A stretch of 64,000 nucleotides of DNA from Hydrogenophaga sp. (lineage in GTDB: Bacteria > Pseudomonadota > Gammaproteobacteria > Burkholderiales > Burkholderiaceae_C): assembly GCF_030651625.1 (NCBI RefSeq), contig NZ_JAUSCF010000031.1, positions 1 to 64,000 on the forward strand, written 5' to 3'. The notes beneath the pieces were generated by a model. The model did not search any database. It worked only from the letters and a program-made list of their open reading frames with translations, and was not told the DNA's origin. Below are positions 1-7,262 of the stretch, piece after piece. A program made the translations under genes and the position numbers. The stretch's first letter is position 1, and each line of letters starts with the position of its first letter.

Positions 1-140
1 ATCACAGGCTGCTCGGCTCCATCGGATACATACCGCCCGCAGAAGCAGAGGCAAACTACTACCGGCAACTCGCCAGTCAGGTCACCACGGTGGAGGCCTG
101 ACTTAAACCAACCGGCCTCCACGATTCCCGGGGCGGTTCA
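1..140 (+). mobile_element. Right end of an IS3-family insertion sequence
   Basis: The stretch holds the last codons of an IS3-type transposase followed by about 30 bases that look like the terminal inverted repeat. Read on the other strand this repeat starts TGAACCGCCCCGGG, and IS3-family ends normally begin with TG. Immediately after base 140 the sequence becomes in-frame coding for an unrelated IS1182-like transposase, so this IS sits inside that gene. The left end and the target duplication lie outside the window. The family call is confident; the exact element is not identified. Confidence 0.75.
3..101 (+). CDS. IS3-family transposase OrfB, C-terminal fragment
   Basis: Only the last 32 residues are present, because the gene runs in from the left edge. 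The visible tail reads SIGYIPPAEAEANYYRQLAS and ends VTTVEA, which is the usual C-terminus of the DDE integrase subunit (OrfB) of IS3-family elements, where the PPAEAE and YYRQ stretches recur. The protein would catalyse excision and insertion of the element. Its catalytic DDE residues are upstream and cannot be checked. It ends close to the inferred right inverted repeat, as expected for an IS3 element. Confidence 0.75.
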   Translation, partial: HRLLGSIGYIPPAEAEANYYRQLASQVTTVEA

Positions 141-562
141 CTGGTGCCGACGAATACCAATGCCCTGCGGGCCAGCGGGCGATCCGCCGCTTCAGCCGCG
201 AAGAGGGTGGGCTACAGATCAGCATCTATTGGCCCAGTGCCTGCCCTGGCTGTCCGATGAAGGCGCAATGCACAACAGGCGAGTACCGACGCATCAGGCG
301 ATGGGAGCATGAGGAAGTCATGGACAAGGTCCAGCAACGGCTGGACCAGATGCCCAACGCCATGACGGTGCGCAAGAGCACCGTCGAACATGTCTTCGGC
401 ACCATCAAGCACTGGATGGGCTGGACGCACTTCTTGACCCGAGGCATCCAGAACGTGGCAACCGAGATGAGCCTGAACGTGCTGGCGTACAACTTCAAAC
501 GCGTCCTCAGCATCCTGGGCTTCGAGAGGACCAAGAAAGCGATGCAGTTGTTGGGCGCATAG
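141..562 (+). pseudogene. IS1182-like transposase, N-terminus lost (disrupted by the IS3 element)
   Basis: The reading frame is open from directly after the IS3 end to the stop at 562. It contains the features of the C-terminal half of an IS1182-type (DDE_Tnp_1_6) transposase: a CPAG motif, then a CPGCPMKAQC cysteine cluster, RRWEHEEVMD, and a strongly conserved RKSTVEHVFGTIKHWMG block carrying the last acidic residue of the DDE triad. The ATG at 257 is internal and not a real start, because family similarity continues upstream of it. The N-terminal half is missing, so the gene is a remnant. It marks this end of the integrated element as an IS-damaged region. Confidence 0.8.
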
Positions 563-857
563 GCGCCCTTTGCGGCCACCGCAGGACCAAATTGCGGCCC
601 AGAGCGGGCTCCAGGATCAAACTGACGGGTCGCAGATGCGGCCAATCCGAAAAAACCGCAAGGCTGCGTGTTGCGCCCATGTCGAGCAAGCTCCTTGCGA
701 GTTATCACACAGCCTCGCTGCACTCCAGTCCATGAGGTTCGGAAGGCAGCATGCAGCCCTGCGGGAGCATCGGCCGCCGTCGGAGAACTGCCATCGCCAT
801 GAATACTTGCCCAGGCCTTGGCTGGCTACGACAGCAGGCCAAGCCGGGTGTATCTGC
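563..857. other. Non-coding remnant downstream of the broken transposase
   Basis: No convincing gene is seen. Short open frames on both strands give low-complexity, arginine- and cysteine-rich translations with no recognisable motif. The first ~150 bases are probably the 3' non-coding end of the IS1182-like element; no inverted repeat could be fixed without its other end. Confidence 0.5.
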
Positions 858-1106
858 TCAGTGCGAAGCCGCCGAGCGAGTCTGGCTCCATTCATTCAGC
901 TCACTACGGCGCCAGGCCACGGCACGCACCCCGAGCCGTACTGGGCTGGGGAATTGTTGTTGGGCAATGAGCCTGTAGATCGTGGATCGGCCTAGGCCCG
1001 TCATCTGAACTACGGATGGCATGCGCAGGAACACCATCGATGCTTGGTCCTGTGCATCAAAAGATGGAGTGGATGGCTGTTTCACGGCAATCTCCCGGTA
1101 TGGCAT
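858..1106 (-). CDS. alpA: AlpA-family helix-turn-helix regulator
   Basis: An 82-residue protein whose second half matches the AlpA / MerR-like excisionase fold. The segment begins FLRMPSVVQMTGLGRSTIY, runs through RLIAQQQFPSPVRLG and ends VAWRRSELNEW. In AlpA this small DNA-binding protein activates integrase expression and promotes excision of a P4-like or CP4-57-like element. The start chosen is the ATG giving MPYREIAVKQ; a further upstream TTG would give 115 residues but adds no family similarity, and an internal ATG before VFLRM is also possible. No clear ribosome-binding site is seen. It lies just downstream of the integrase on the same strand, the usual arrangement in tRNA-associated islands. 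The family is clear; the exact start is uncertain. Confidence 0.75.
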   Translation of the reverse strand: MPYREIAVKQPSTPSFDAQDQASMVFLRMPSVVQMTGLGRSTIYRLIAQQQFPSPVRLGVRAVAWRRSELNEWSQTRSAASH

Positions 1107-1336
1107 GTGAGTGACTGTAGAGTGCTGGTGGTACCTTGGTCGCGCTGGATTCGCTAAAAAATCTTGGGTGCAGGGATGTTTCGCTGAGATGTCGGTCCGA
1201 CACAAAGGCGCGATGGCTGGGCTTGTTTTCCCTTCGCCTGCCTTTGGACTTTTGTGTGAGCCTCACCTAAAGACTGCCAGGTGTGTGGCGACTTCGCGTG
1301 TCGACCCTCCTCGAAACGGGTTCGCAAGCGCGGGAG

Positions 1337-2515
1337 TCAGATGGTGAGTTTGGCCAGGGCTGCAGCTGCGTGGTCGGCCCTCAGGTGCCCATAGTGACGC
1401 TCGATCATTGCGACGCTGGTTCCACTGAGCTGCGCCACCGTAAGAAGATCAAGACCTCCGGTCACCAGGTCGGTAATGACGCTGTGGCGCAGCGTGTATG
1501 CCGTGACACTTTGGAGTTCGGCCGCGGCAACAGCAGCCTTGATGGGCTTCTTCCAAGCATCCTTGTTCCACGCTTGGCCGTCTTCGCGACGAAAAATGGG
1601 GGCATCTGAAGGTTTGCTCTCACATTGCTTCGCAAACATGGTCGCAGTCGCGGGAGGTAACTTGATCTTGCGATCTTTCCCTGCTTTGTCTTTGCCAATG
1701 GTCAGCACCGAGAGCCGGGGTTCGAAGTGGAACACCCTCAATGCGGCCAGTGCCCCTGGACGAAGAGGCAACGACGACATTCCACAGAGGTAGATAGCAA
1801 GATCATCTGGCGCCTTTTCAATCAGCTTGCGGCGTTGCTCGATATCGATGTAGACATCGCGGCGCCTATCGGCGTTCTTGGCCGGGCGCAGCGCGACCCG
1901 CCAAGCCATGTCGGAAGTTACATTTCCGGCATCGTGGGCATAGTTCAGTGCTGCGCGCAAAGCAGCTATGTCCCGGTTCACACTGGATGCGGCCCTTGGC
2001 CGAGTTACGGGTTCTTCGCGGTTGTCTCGATTCACCTTGACAGGGGTGAGGGCCATCGAATTGCGCCAGTTCTCCACGCGTGTTTTTGACAGCTTGCCCA
2101 GGTCCATGTTTGCCAGCACGGGATCTTCGTATACCCATCGTTTGAATCGCATCTCAAGATCGTCAGCGGGAGTGTCCCCTCGGTTTGCTCGAACATGCTT
2201 GACGTACCGCTTGCAGGCTCCGCTCACAGTCATGGTCTCGGATGAGCCACCTTTGCCCAAATGTGAAAACCACGCCTCGGCCGTCCTTTTTGCCTCGTCG
2301 TACCGTTGGGATGGGACTTTGTCTTCGAACTCACCCAAGCTGCGTTTGTCGCGTTTACCAGTGTCCGCACATCGGTAGCGAGCAATCCAATTGCCGGTGG
2401 AGCTTGAGGTCATTTTGCGGAAACCAAGCATGCAACCTGACGAGAGCTTGACCCAGTAGGGTTCTGTCCGAGGCTTCAGCTTGTTGCGTGCGTCGACCGT
2501 GTCAATCTTTGCCAT
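1337..2515 (-). CDS. int: Tyrosine site-specific recombinase (island/phage integrase)
   Basis: A 392-residue integrase with an N-terminal arm-binding region, a core-binding domain at about 95-205 and a catalytic domain at about 215-390. Visible catalytic residues are Arg252 (SLPLRPGALAAL), a lysine at 283-285, Arg343 in YTLRHS and the nucleophile Tyr375 in MIERHYGH. Two usual histidines are replaced: HxxR reads Tyr340-x-x-Arg, and the box III histidine reads Thr366 (LSGTS). My recollection is that this YxLRH...GTSVxMIE pattern recurs in a proteobacterial integrase subfamily, so activity is still likely. The start is ATG MAKIDTV, preceded by a GGCGG-type site. Its 5' end faces the tRNA-Val half-site 130 bases away, so it presumably catalysed integration there. 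Confidence 0.92.
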   Translation of the reverse strand: MAKIDTVDARNKLKPRTEPYWVKLSSGCMLGFRKMTSSSTGNWIARYRCADTGKRDKRSLGEFEDKVPSQRYDEAKRTAEAWFSHLGKGGSSETMTVSGACKRYVKHVRANRGDTPADDLEMRFKRWVYEDPVLANMDLGKLSKTRVENWRNSMALTPVKVNRDNREEPVTRPRAASSVNRDIAALRAALNYAHDAGNVTSDMAWRVALRPAKNADRRRDVYIDIEQRRKLIEKAPDDLAIYLCGMSSLPLRPGALAALRVFHFEPRLSVLTIGKDKAGKDRKIKLPPATATMFAKQCESKPSDAPIFRREDGQAWNKDAWKKPIKAAVAAAELQSVTAYTLRHSVITDLVTGGLDLLTVAQLSGTSVAMIERHYGHLRADHAAAALAKLTI

Positions 2516-2533
2516 GATCCGCCCTTCAAAGTG

Positions 2534-2554
2534 GTGGGCCAAAAGTGGGCCAAA
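2534..2554. repeat. Two direct repeats GTGGGCCAAA, 11-bp period
   Basis: Two identical 10-bp direct repeats start 11 bases apart, one helical turn, between the integrase start and the attachment core. Their position and phasing fit arm-type binding sites of a tyrosine integrase. That role is inferred from position only. Confidence 0.5.
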
Positions 2555-2641
2555 CACTATTGAACACTGTGGGATTTCAAGAGACAAGCTTCATAGACAA
2601 ACGACGTCCCAGACGGTCCCACAAGATCCCGATTTCCGTCA

Positions 2642-2686
2642 TTCACACGGCAGGGGTCGCAGGTTCGAACCCTGCACCGCCCACCA
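2642..2686 (+). other. att: Attachment site: 3' half of a tRNA-Val(CAC) gene
   Basis: The sequence can be read as the 3' part of a tRNA: anticodon loop TTCACAC with anticodon CAC, a GGCAG stem, a variable loop, a T-arm GCAGG-TTCGAAC-CCTGC, the acceptor strand ACCGCCC, then ACCA. The 5' half (acceptor GGGCGGT, D-arm and CTGCC anticodon strand) is absent upstream, where the sequence is unrelated. This is the classic half-gene left when an island integrates at a tRNA 3' end. The intact tRNA-Val should lie at the other, left end of the element. The isotype is inferred from the anticodon loop alone. Confidence 0.75.
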
Positions 2687-2693
2687 GACCATC

Positions 2694-2726
2694 AAGCCCG
2701 CAAGTTGAGAAACTTGCGGGCTTTTT
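2694..2726 (+). terminator. Rho-independent terminator of the original tRNA-Val gene
   Basis: AAGCCCGCAAGTT and AACTTGCGGGCTT form a perfect 13-bp stem with a 4-base loop, followed by a T-rich tail. It follows the CCA end of the tRNA half-gene by a few bases, so it is probably the terminator of the split tRNA gene and marks where core chromosome resumes. Confidence 0.85.
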
Positions 2727-2850
2727 GTTTTTTTGTTTAGCTTGACCAGCGCCAATGCGCGGTCCGCTCGGAGTTCAAAAGTAGAAGAAAGTGACCGTTT
2801 TCGGGGTTATTTACATTTTTTGCAGCCCAGAACAGCGGTTTAATCTCGGC

Positions 2851-4062
2851 ATGTACAAGCCGCTGCCCTTGGATGCCATTGCTCTGAACCAGCCGGTGCC
2901 CGTGAACGTCTGGGACCCAAAGGGCATATTGTTGCTTCGCAAAGGCGAGTCCATCACATCGGAACAGCATCGGGGTCATCTCATGCTGCACACGCCGATG
3001 GTGGAGGATGCCGACTGGCAAGCATGGACCTACAGTTACAAGGCCGAGCTGGACCGCATGGTGCGCAGCAACGAATCGTTGAGTCGCATTGCGGGACTCA
3101 GCCACCATGTGGAGGTGCGAGAGACACGTGATCGCCAGCCAACTGAAGATGTTGGCCCCGCGACTGCCTGGCCTGATTTGCATGCGTCGCTGTCCACCCT
3201 GCTCCATCAGGGCGCCGAGGCCAGTCAGTTTCCAGAGCGTCTGGAGCGTTTGCTGTGGCGTGCGCGCGAACTCTGGCGGACTGGTCCGGATGACAGCCTT
3301 CTGGTACTGGTGCAGCTCCTGTTTGACCAGCGCATGGCCTACAGCGCCACCCATGCACTGCTTTCGGCGGGCCTGTGCGATATGGTGGCGCCTTCTGCCG
3401 GCCTGTCCGTGAGCGAACAGTCCACCCTTTTTCGCGCTGCATTGACCATGAACATAGGTATGACGCGGGTGCATGACGGGCTGGCCCGTCAGGCTGGCGA
3501 ATTGACCGATGCACAGCGGAACACGGTCCGGCAGCATCCGATTCAAGGGGCCAGAATCTTGCGCCAACTGGGGATCGATGATCCGTTCTGGCTGTCTCTG
3601 GTGGAAGAACACCACGAGCAGCCGGATGGCAGCGGGTACCCGAACGGCGTGCCCGTCAACAGACTGGCTCAGCGTTTGTTGCAGATGGCCGATGTGTATG
3701 TGGCCTGCATCAGTCCTCGGCAGAGCCGGGGCGGGTTGCTGTCGCAAAATGTGGCGCGCGAGCTCTACCTGGGTGCTGACCAGAAGCCGGATCCATTGGG
3801 GGCCCTGTTCGTCAAAAGCATTGGCTTCTATCCGCCTGGCAGCTATGTTCGTCTGGCCAACGACGAAGTGGCCGTGGTTGTCAAGCGCAGTGAACGGGCC
3901 AATGCCCCGCTGGTCTGCTCCATCGTCGGTCGGCAGGGCTTGCCACTGGGAGAACCTGCGTTGCGAGACACTGCCAACCCGGCATTCGAGGTCAAGGCCA
4001 GCCTGGCGCCCGGCGAAGTGCGGGTGGTGGTGAATGTGACCAAGTTGCTGAGTCGAACCTGA
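2851..4062 (+). CDS. HD-GYP-type protein with a degenerate HD motif
   Basis: A 403-residue protein. After an N-terminal region resembling the DUF3391-like segment of HD-GYP proteins (KPLPLDAIALNQPVPVNVWDPKG), an HD-GYP domain spans about 150-310. It keeps His254-His255-Glu256, the DGSGYP block (259-264) and a QHP histidine. The HD pair that gives the family its name is replaced by Met200-Asn201, in AALTMNIGM where AALLHDIGK is expected. HD-GYP proteins hydrolyse cyclic di-GMP using these metal ligands, so this one may be inactive or act as a sensor. The start is ATG MYKPLPL; an upstream GTG would add 20 unsupported residues. It is the first core gene after the island and is convergent with the DUF2889 gene. 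Confidence 0.85.
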   Translation: MYKPLPLDAIALNQPVPVNVWDPKGILLLRKGESITSEQHRGHLMLHTPMVEDADWQAWTYSYKAELDRMVRSNESLSRIAGLSHHVEVRETRDRQPTEDVGPATAWPDLHASLSTLLHQGAEASQFPERLERLLWRARELWRTGPDDSLLVLVQLLFDQRMAYSATHALLSAGLCDMVAPSAGLSVSEQSTLFRAALTMNIGMTRVHDGLARQAGELTDAQRNTVRQHPIQGARILRQLGIDDPFWLSLVEEHHEQPDGSGYPNGVPVNRLAQRLLQMADVYVACISPRQSRGGLLSQNVARELYLGADQKPDPLGALFVKSIGFYPPGSYVRLANDEVAVVVKRSERANAPLVCSIVGRQGLPLGEPALRDTANPAFEVKASLAPGEVRVVVNVTKLLSRT

Positions 4063-4098
4063 CCAAGACGCAGACGTCGCCTGTACGAAGGCAGTCTC

Positions 4099-4734
4099 TC
4101 AACTTCGGGACACTGTTTTTTCAGGTGGTTGCCAGCGGAAGAACATGGGGTAGACCTTTTCGACCACCGGTCCGTTGAAGTCCCAGGCCAGACACTTTCC
4201 CAGGTGCATGGGGGGGCTGCCGTTTGCCGGCGGTGCAAAAGACGCGGAGCGGCTCTGGAAGGCCGCAGTGGCCATGTTGAACAGCAGTTCCCGAAGGTGG
4301 GTGCAACCTTGTATGCCCCCGAGATGGCGTTCGATGGTTTGCCGCCAACCCTTTCCCATGACACTGCCAATCATGCGGCGCATGGGTTCCTGTGCCTGTG
4401 GGCATGGGCTGTGGGGCACGCTGTCCATGGCCACGGCGATGTCCCTGATCACCATGGTTGCATCCAGCGTCACGCGAATGTGCATGTGATGCACCGGTTC
4501 TTCAGGTGCCCAGGTCCTTTCACCTTCGATCTCGAAGGCATGGGGCTTGGTATCCAGGAGTTCGCCTTCGATATCCCAAAGGCCGTCGTCACGTTCGAAG
4601 CCGCGAAACGACATGCGGCGGGTGTGCATCAGCTTGCGCGGAGCGGGATCGGGGAGCGGCAAAGCAGGTCCTTCTGGCGATTGGTAACCCCGTATTTTCG
4701 CCGGAACAGGGCTGCGTTGCCCGGGGTGGGGCAC
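4099..4734 (-). CDS. DUF2889 domain-containing protein
   Basis: A 211-residue protein of unknown function that matches the DUF2889 family along its length. The conserved beginning is PDPAPRKLMHTRRMSFRGFERDDGLW, followed by DIEGELLDTK, then MHIRVTLDATMVIRDI and the C-terminal GCTHLRELL. No signal peptide, membrane segment or catalytic motif is evident, so it is probably cytoplasmic. The start is a GTG (MPHPGQRSP); the ATG at MHTRR would cut into the conserved block. It begins 16 bases after the rhlE stop on the same strand and may be co-transcribed with that gene. The function is unknown and I infer none. Confidence 0.8.
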   Translation of the reverse strand: MPHPGQRSPVPAKIRGYQSPEGPALPLPDPAPRKLMHTRRMSFRGFERDDGLWDIEGELLDTKPHAFEIEGERTWAPEEPVHHMHIRVTLDATMVIRDIAVAMDSVPHSPCPQAQEPMRRMIGSVMGKGWRQTIERHLGGIQGCTHLRELLFNMATAAFQSRSASFAPPANGSPPMHLGKCLAWDFNGPVVEKVYPMFFRWQPPEKTVSRS

Positions 4735-4750
4735 AGCAAGCTTTCCCAGA

Positions 4751-6013
4751 TCAGTCTGACTTTGATTCGGTTGCAGCAGCAGCGGCTCTCAGCTTGTCCT
4801 TTTTGCTGAGTCGCTTGCCCTTGATCCCGCCGCCGCCCGGCGTGGGAGGCGGCGCAAGCTGTTTGGGCTCGAACCCGGGAACCTGCTCGCGCGGCAGGCT
4901 CATGCCCTGCCGCTTCTCGATCAACCGCCAATGAGCCTCCGTTTCGGCGGTGACGAAGCTGACCGCCAGGCCACCCGCACCGGCGCGCCCGGTGCGGCCG
5001 ATCCGGTGCACGTGGTTCACCGCAGAGCGCGGCAGGTCGAAGTTCACGACCACGGGTAACTCGGCAATGTCGATACCGCGCGCTGCCAGGTCGGTGGTGA
5101 CCACCACATCCCAGCGTTTCTCCTTGAATTCCTTGAGTGCCTGCTTGCGCGCGCCCTGGCTCAGCCCGCCATGAAAGGACGTGGCGTAAATGTCGCCCTG
5201 GTGGAGTTTGGCGGCGACACGCTCGGCCGCGTACTGGGTGGCCACAAACACCAGTACCCGCTCCCAGCGATGTTCCTGGATGAGATGGCGCAGCAATTGC
5301 ACGCGGCGGTCGGCATCCACCGAGATCAGGCGCTGAACCACCAGGGGCGGTGAGTCGGCACCCGATGTGTCTGCAGGGACGCTCACTTCGATGCGCACTG
5401 CGTCGTGCAGCAAGTCGTTGGCCAAGGCCTGCACGTCAGGGGGGAAGGTGGCAGAAAAGAACAGGTTTTGCCGTTGGGTGGGCAGCAGAGCGAGCAAGCG
5501 CTGAAGTTCGTCGGCAAAGCCCAGGTCGAGCAGGCGATCGGCTTCGTCGAGCACCAGCAGTTGCACCGCATCCAGCTTGAGCGCGTTTTGTGAGATCAGG
5601 TCGAGCAGCCGCCCCGGTGTTCCCACCATGATGTCGGCCCCGCCGCGCAGCGCCATCATCTGCGGGTTGATCGAGACGCCTCCGAAAGCCACAGCCACCT
5701 TGGGCCGCGGTTCCAGATGCTGGGCCAACTGGCGCACCATTTCTCCGACCTGGGCCGCCAGTTCCCGCGTGGGCACCAGCACCAGCGCGCCGACACGGCG
5801 TTTTGAATGCGCGTTTTGCTGCTGCAGGCGCTGCAGCATGGGCAGTGCGTAGGCGGCGGTCTTGCCGGACCCTGTCTGGGCTGTGCCCAGCACATCGTTG
5901 CCTTCAAGGATGACGGGAATGGCATCGATCTGGATCGGCGTGGGCGCGGTGAAACCGAGATCGGTGGCGGCCCGTGTGAGTGCGGGAACGAGTCCCAGAG
6001 CTTGGAATGGCAT
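4751..6013 (-). CDS. rhlE: DEAD-box ATP-dependent RNA helicase RhlE
   Basis: A 420-residue helicase with the full motif set: the Q motif around Gln28 (APTPIQ), motif I AQTGSGKT (45-52), Ia PTRELA (81-86), Ib TPGRL (132-136), motif II DEAD (156-159), motif III SAT near 187, motif V ARGID and motif VI HRIGRTGR. A short basic, alanine-rich tail follows (IKGKRLSKKDKL), as in RhlE proteins. The family remodels structured RNA during ribosome assembly and RNA decay in the cytoplasm. It is divergent from yciH, with a long hairpin between the two starts, and precedes the DUF2889 gene. RhlE rather than SrmB or DbpA is chosen from overall resemblance. Confidence 0.93.
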   Translation of the reverse strand: MPFQALGLVPALTRAATDLGFTAPTPIQIDAIPVILEGNDVLGTAQTGSGKTAAYALPMLQRLQQQNAHSKRRVGALVLVPTRELAAQVGEMVRQLAQHLEPRPKVAVAFGGVSINPQMMALRGGADIMVGTPGRLLDLISQNALKLDAVQLLVLDEADRLLDLGFADELQRLLALLPTQRQNLFFSATFPPDVQALANDLLHDAVRIEVSVPADTSGADSPPLVVQRLISVDADRRVQLLRHLIQEHRWERVLVFVATQYAAERVAAKLHQGDIYATSFHGGLSQGARKQALKEFKEKRWDVVVTTDLAARGIDIAELPVVVNFDLPRSAVNHVHRIGRTGRAGAGGLAVSFVTAETEAHWRLIEKRQGMSLPREQVPGFEPKQLAPPPTPGGGGIKGKRLSKKDKLRAAAAATESKSD

Positions 6014-6060
6014 TTGGCAAAGTTTGGTTGCAGTGTAACGTTGGCTCTTTCACGCGCCAG

Positions 6061-6107
6061 GGCCTGTTAACACTATTTTCCATCTTGAAAAAATAGTGTT
6101 ACCAGGC
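6061..6107. repeat. Long hairpin between rhlE and yciH
   Basis: The arms GGCCTGTTAACACTATTTT and AAAATAGTGTTACCAGGCC pair over about 19-20 bases with one mismatch around a short loop. It sits in the 144-base gap between divergent genes, where neither needs a terminator. It could be a dispersed palindromic repeat or a regulatory structure; its AT-rich tips would let it resemble a bidirectional terminator. Confidence 0.7.
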
Positions 6108-6157
6108 CCTGGCAGCCGGCGATTTCCAAGTCCGACAGGCTGCTAGGATCGCGACCC

Positions 6158-6520
6158 ATGAAAAGCAAGCCTTCCAGCGGTGGACTGGTGTATTCGACAG
6201 AAGCGGGACGCATGTGCCCGGCCTGTCGGCAACCCATTGCGAATTGTGAGTGTGCCAAGCAAGGGTCGTCGCCTGCGGGCGATGGCGTGGTGCGCGTGTC
6301 CCGGGAGACCAAGGGCCGCGGTGGCAAGGCGGTCACGGTGGTCAAAGGCGCCGCCATGGCGGCAGATGCCTTGCAGACACTGGGTAAACAGCTCAGGACC
6401 GCTTGCGGCTCGGGGGGTACGGTGAAAGACGGCGTGATCGAAATTCAGGGAGATCACGTCGATCGGGTGATGACCGCCTTGCAGGCCCATGGCCTCAAGG
6501 TCAAACGGGCTGGTGGTTGA
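6158..6520 (+). CDS. yciH: SUI1/eIF1-like translation initiation factor YciH
   Basis: A 120-residue protein with the SUI1 (eIF1) fold in its C-terminal two thirds: VRVSRETKGRGGKAVTVV, then LQTLGKQLRTACGSGGTVKD and VIEIQGDHVDRVMTAL. Bacterial YciH resembles eIF1 and is reported to act on initiation fidelity at the 30S subunit. The N-terminus has a CPACRQPIANCEC cysteine cluster (about residues 20-32) like a small zinc knuckle; this is common in YciH proteins. The gene stands alone, divergent from rhlE and convergent with serB, with a 13-base gap to the serB stop. Confidence 0.9.
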   Translation: MKSKPSSGGLVYSTEAGRMCPACRQPIANCECAKQGSSPAGDGVVRVSRETKGRGGKAVTVVKGAAMAADALQTLGKQLRTACGSGGTVKDGVIEIQGDHVDRVMTALQAHGLKVKRAGG

Positions 6521-6533
6521 ATCGCATCGACCT

Positions 6534-7262
6534 TCAGGGCTGAACGACTTCGAGCAAACGGTCGAGGCCGCCGCTGTTGATGGCCACCTTGGCCTGCGCA
6601 CGCACGGCAGGTTTGGCGTGGTACGCCACCGACAGGCCGACCGCACCCATCATGGGCAGGTCATTGGCACCGTCGCCCATGGCGATGCACTCTGAGGGCT
6701 CGATACCCAGCAGCGACGCCACTTCCAGCACGGTGCGGCGCTTCTCCGCACCGTCGCAAATGTCGCCCCAGGGCTGGTCGACCATGCGGCCGGTGAGCTG
6801 ACCACAGTTCGGGCCACTTTCCACTTCCAGCACATTGGCGCGGGTGAAGTCGATGCCCAGCGTCTGGCGCACCCGCTCACTGAAGTAGGTGAAGCCACCC
6901 GACACCAACAACACCTTCAGGCCGGCGACCTTGCAGGCCTGGATGAGTTCGGCCGCACCCGGGTTGATGCGCAGGCGCTCGACGTAGACACGCTCCATGT
7001 CGGCGATGGTGACGCCGCGCAGCAGCGCCACGCGCTGGCGCAGGCTCTCCTTGTAGTCGGCGATTTCGCCTCGCATCGCTGCCTCGGTGATTGCTGCGAC
7101 CTCAGGCTTTTTGCCCACGACGTCGGCGATTTCATCCACGCACTCGATGCTGATGAGCGTGGAGTCCATGTCGAAGGCGATCAGCTTGAAGTCGCTGAGT
7201 TTCAATGGCGGTGTGATGCCCCGGACGGTGAGGCCGGGTGCGATTTCAGTGGCGGTGTTCAT
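6534..7262 (-). CDS. serB: Phosphoserine phosphatase SerB
   Basis: A 242-residue haloacid-dehalogenase-family phosphatase that converts phosphoserine to serine, the last step of serine synthesis. The DxDST motif FDMDSTL carries the nucleophile Asp31 and general acid Asp33. Other landmarks are VSGGFTYFSERV (motif II serine) and GDGANDLPM (196-204) with the metal-binding aspartates. Enterobacterial SerB carries an extra N-terminal ACT-like domain that is absent here, as is usual in betaproteobacteria. The ATG overlaps the mfd stop (ATGA), so the two genes are translationally coupled; the pairing has no obvious functional logic. Confidence 0.94.
   Translation of the reverse strand: MNTATEIAPGLTVRGITPPLKLSDFKLIAFDMDSTLISIECVDEIADVVGKKPEVAAITEAAMRGEIADYKESLRQRVALLRGVTIADMERVYVERLRINPGAAELIQACKVAGLKVLLVSGGFTYFSERVRQTLGIDFTRANVLEVESGPNCGQLTGRMVDQPWGDICDGAEKRRTVLEVASLLGIEPSECIAMGDGANDLPMMGAVGLSVAYHAKPAVRAQAKVAINSGGLDRLLEVVQP

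Noticed and set aside
570..995. 141-codon frame downstream of the IS1182-like remnant
   Set aside because: No recognisable motif, overlaps the remnant's tail and the AlpA gene on the other strand, and the translation is rich in Arg, Cys and His in a way typical of non-coding GC-rich DNA.
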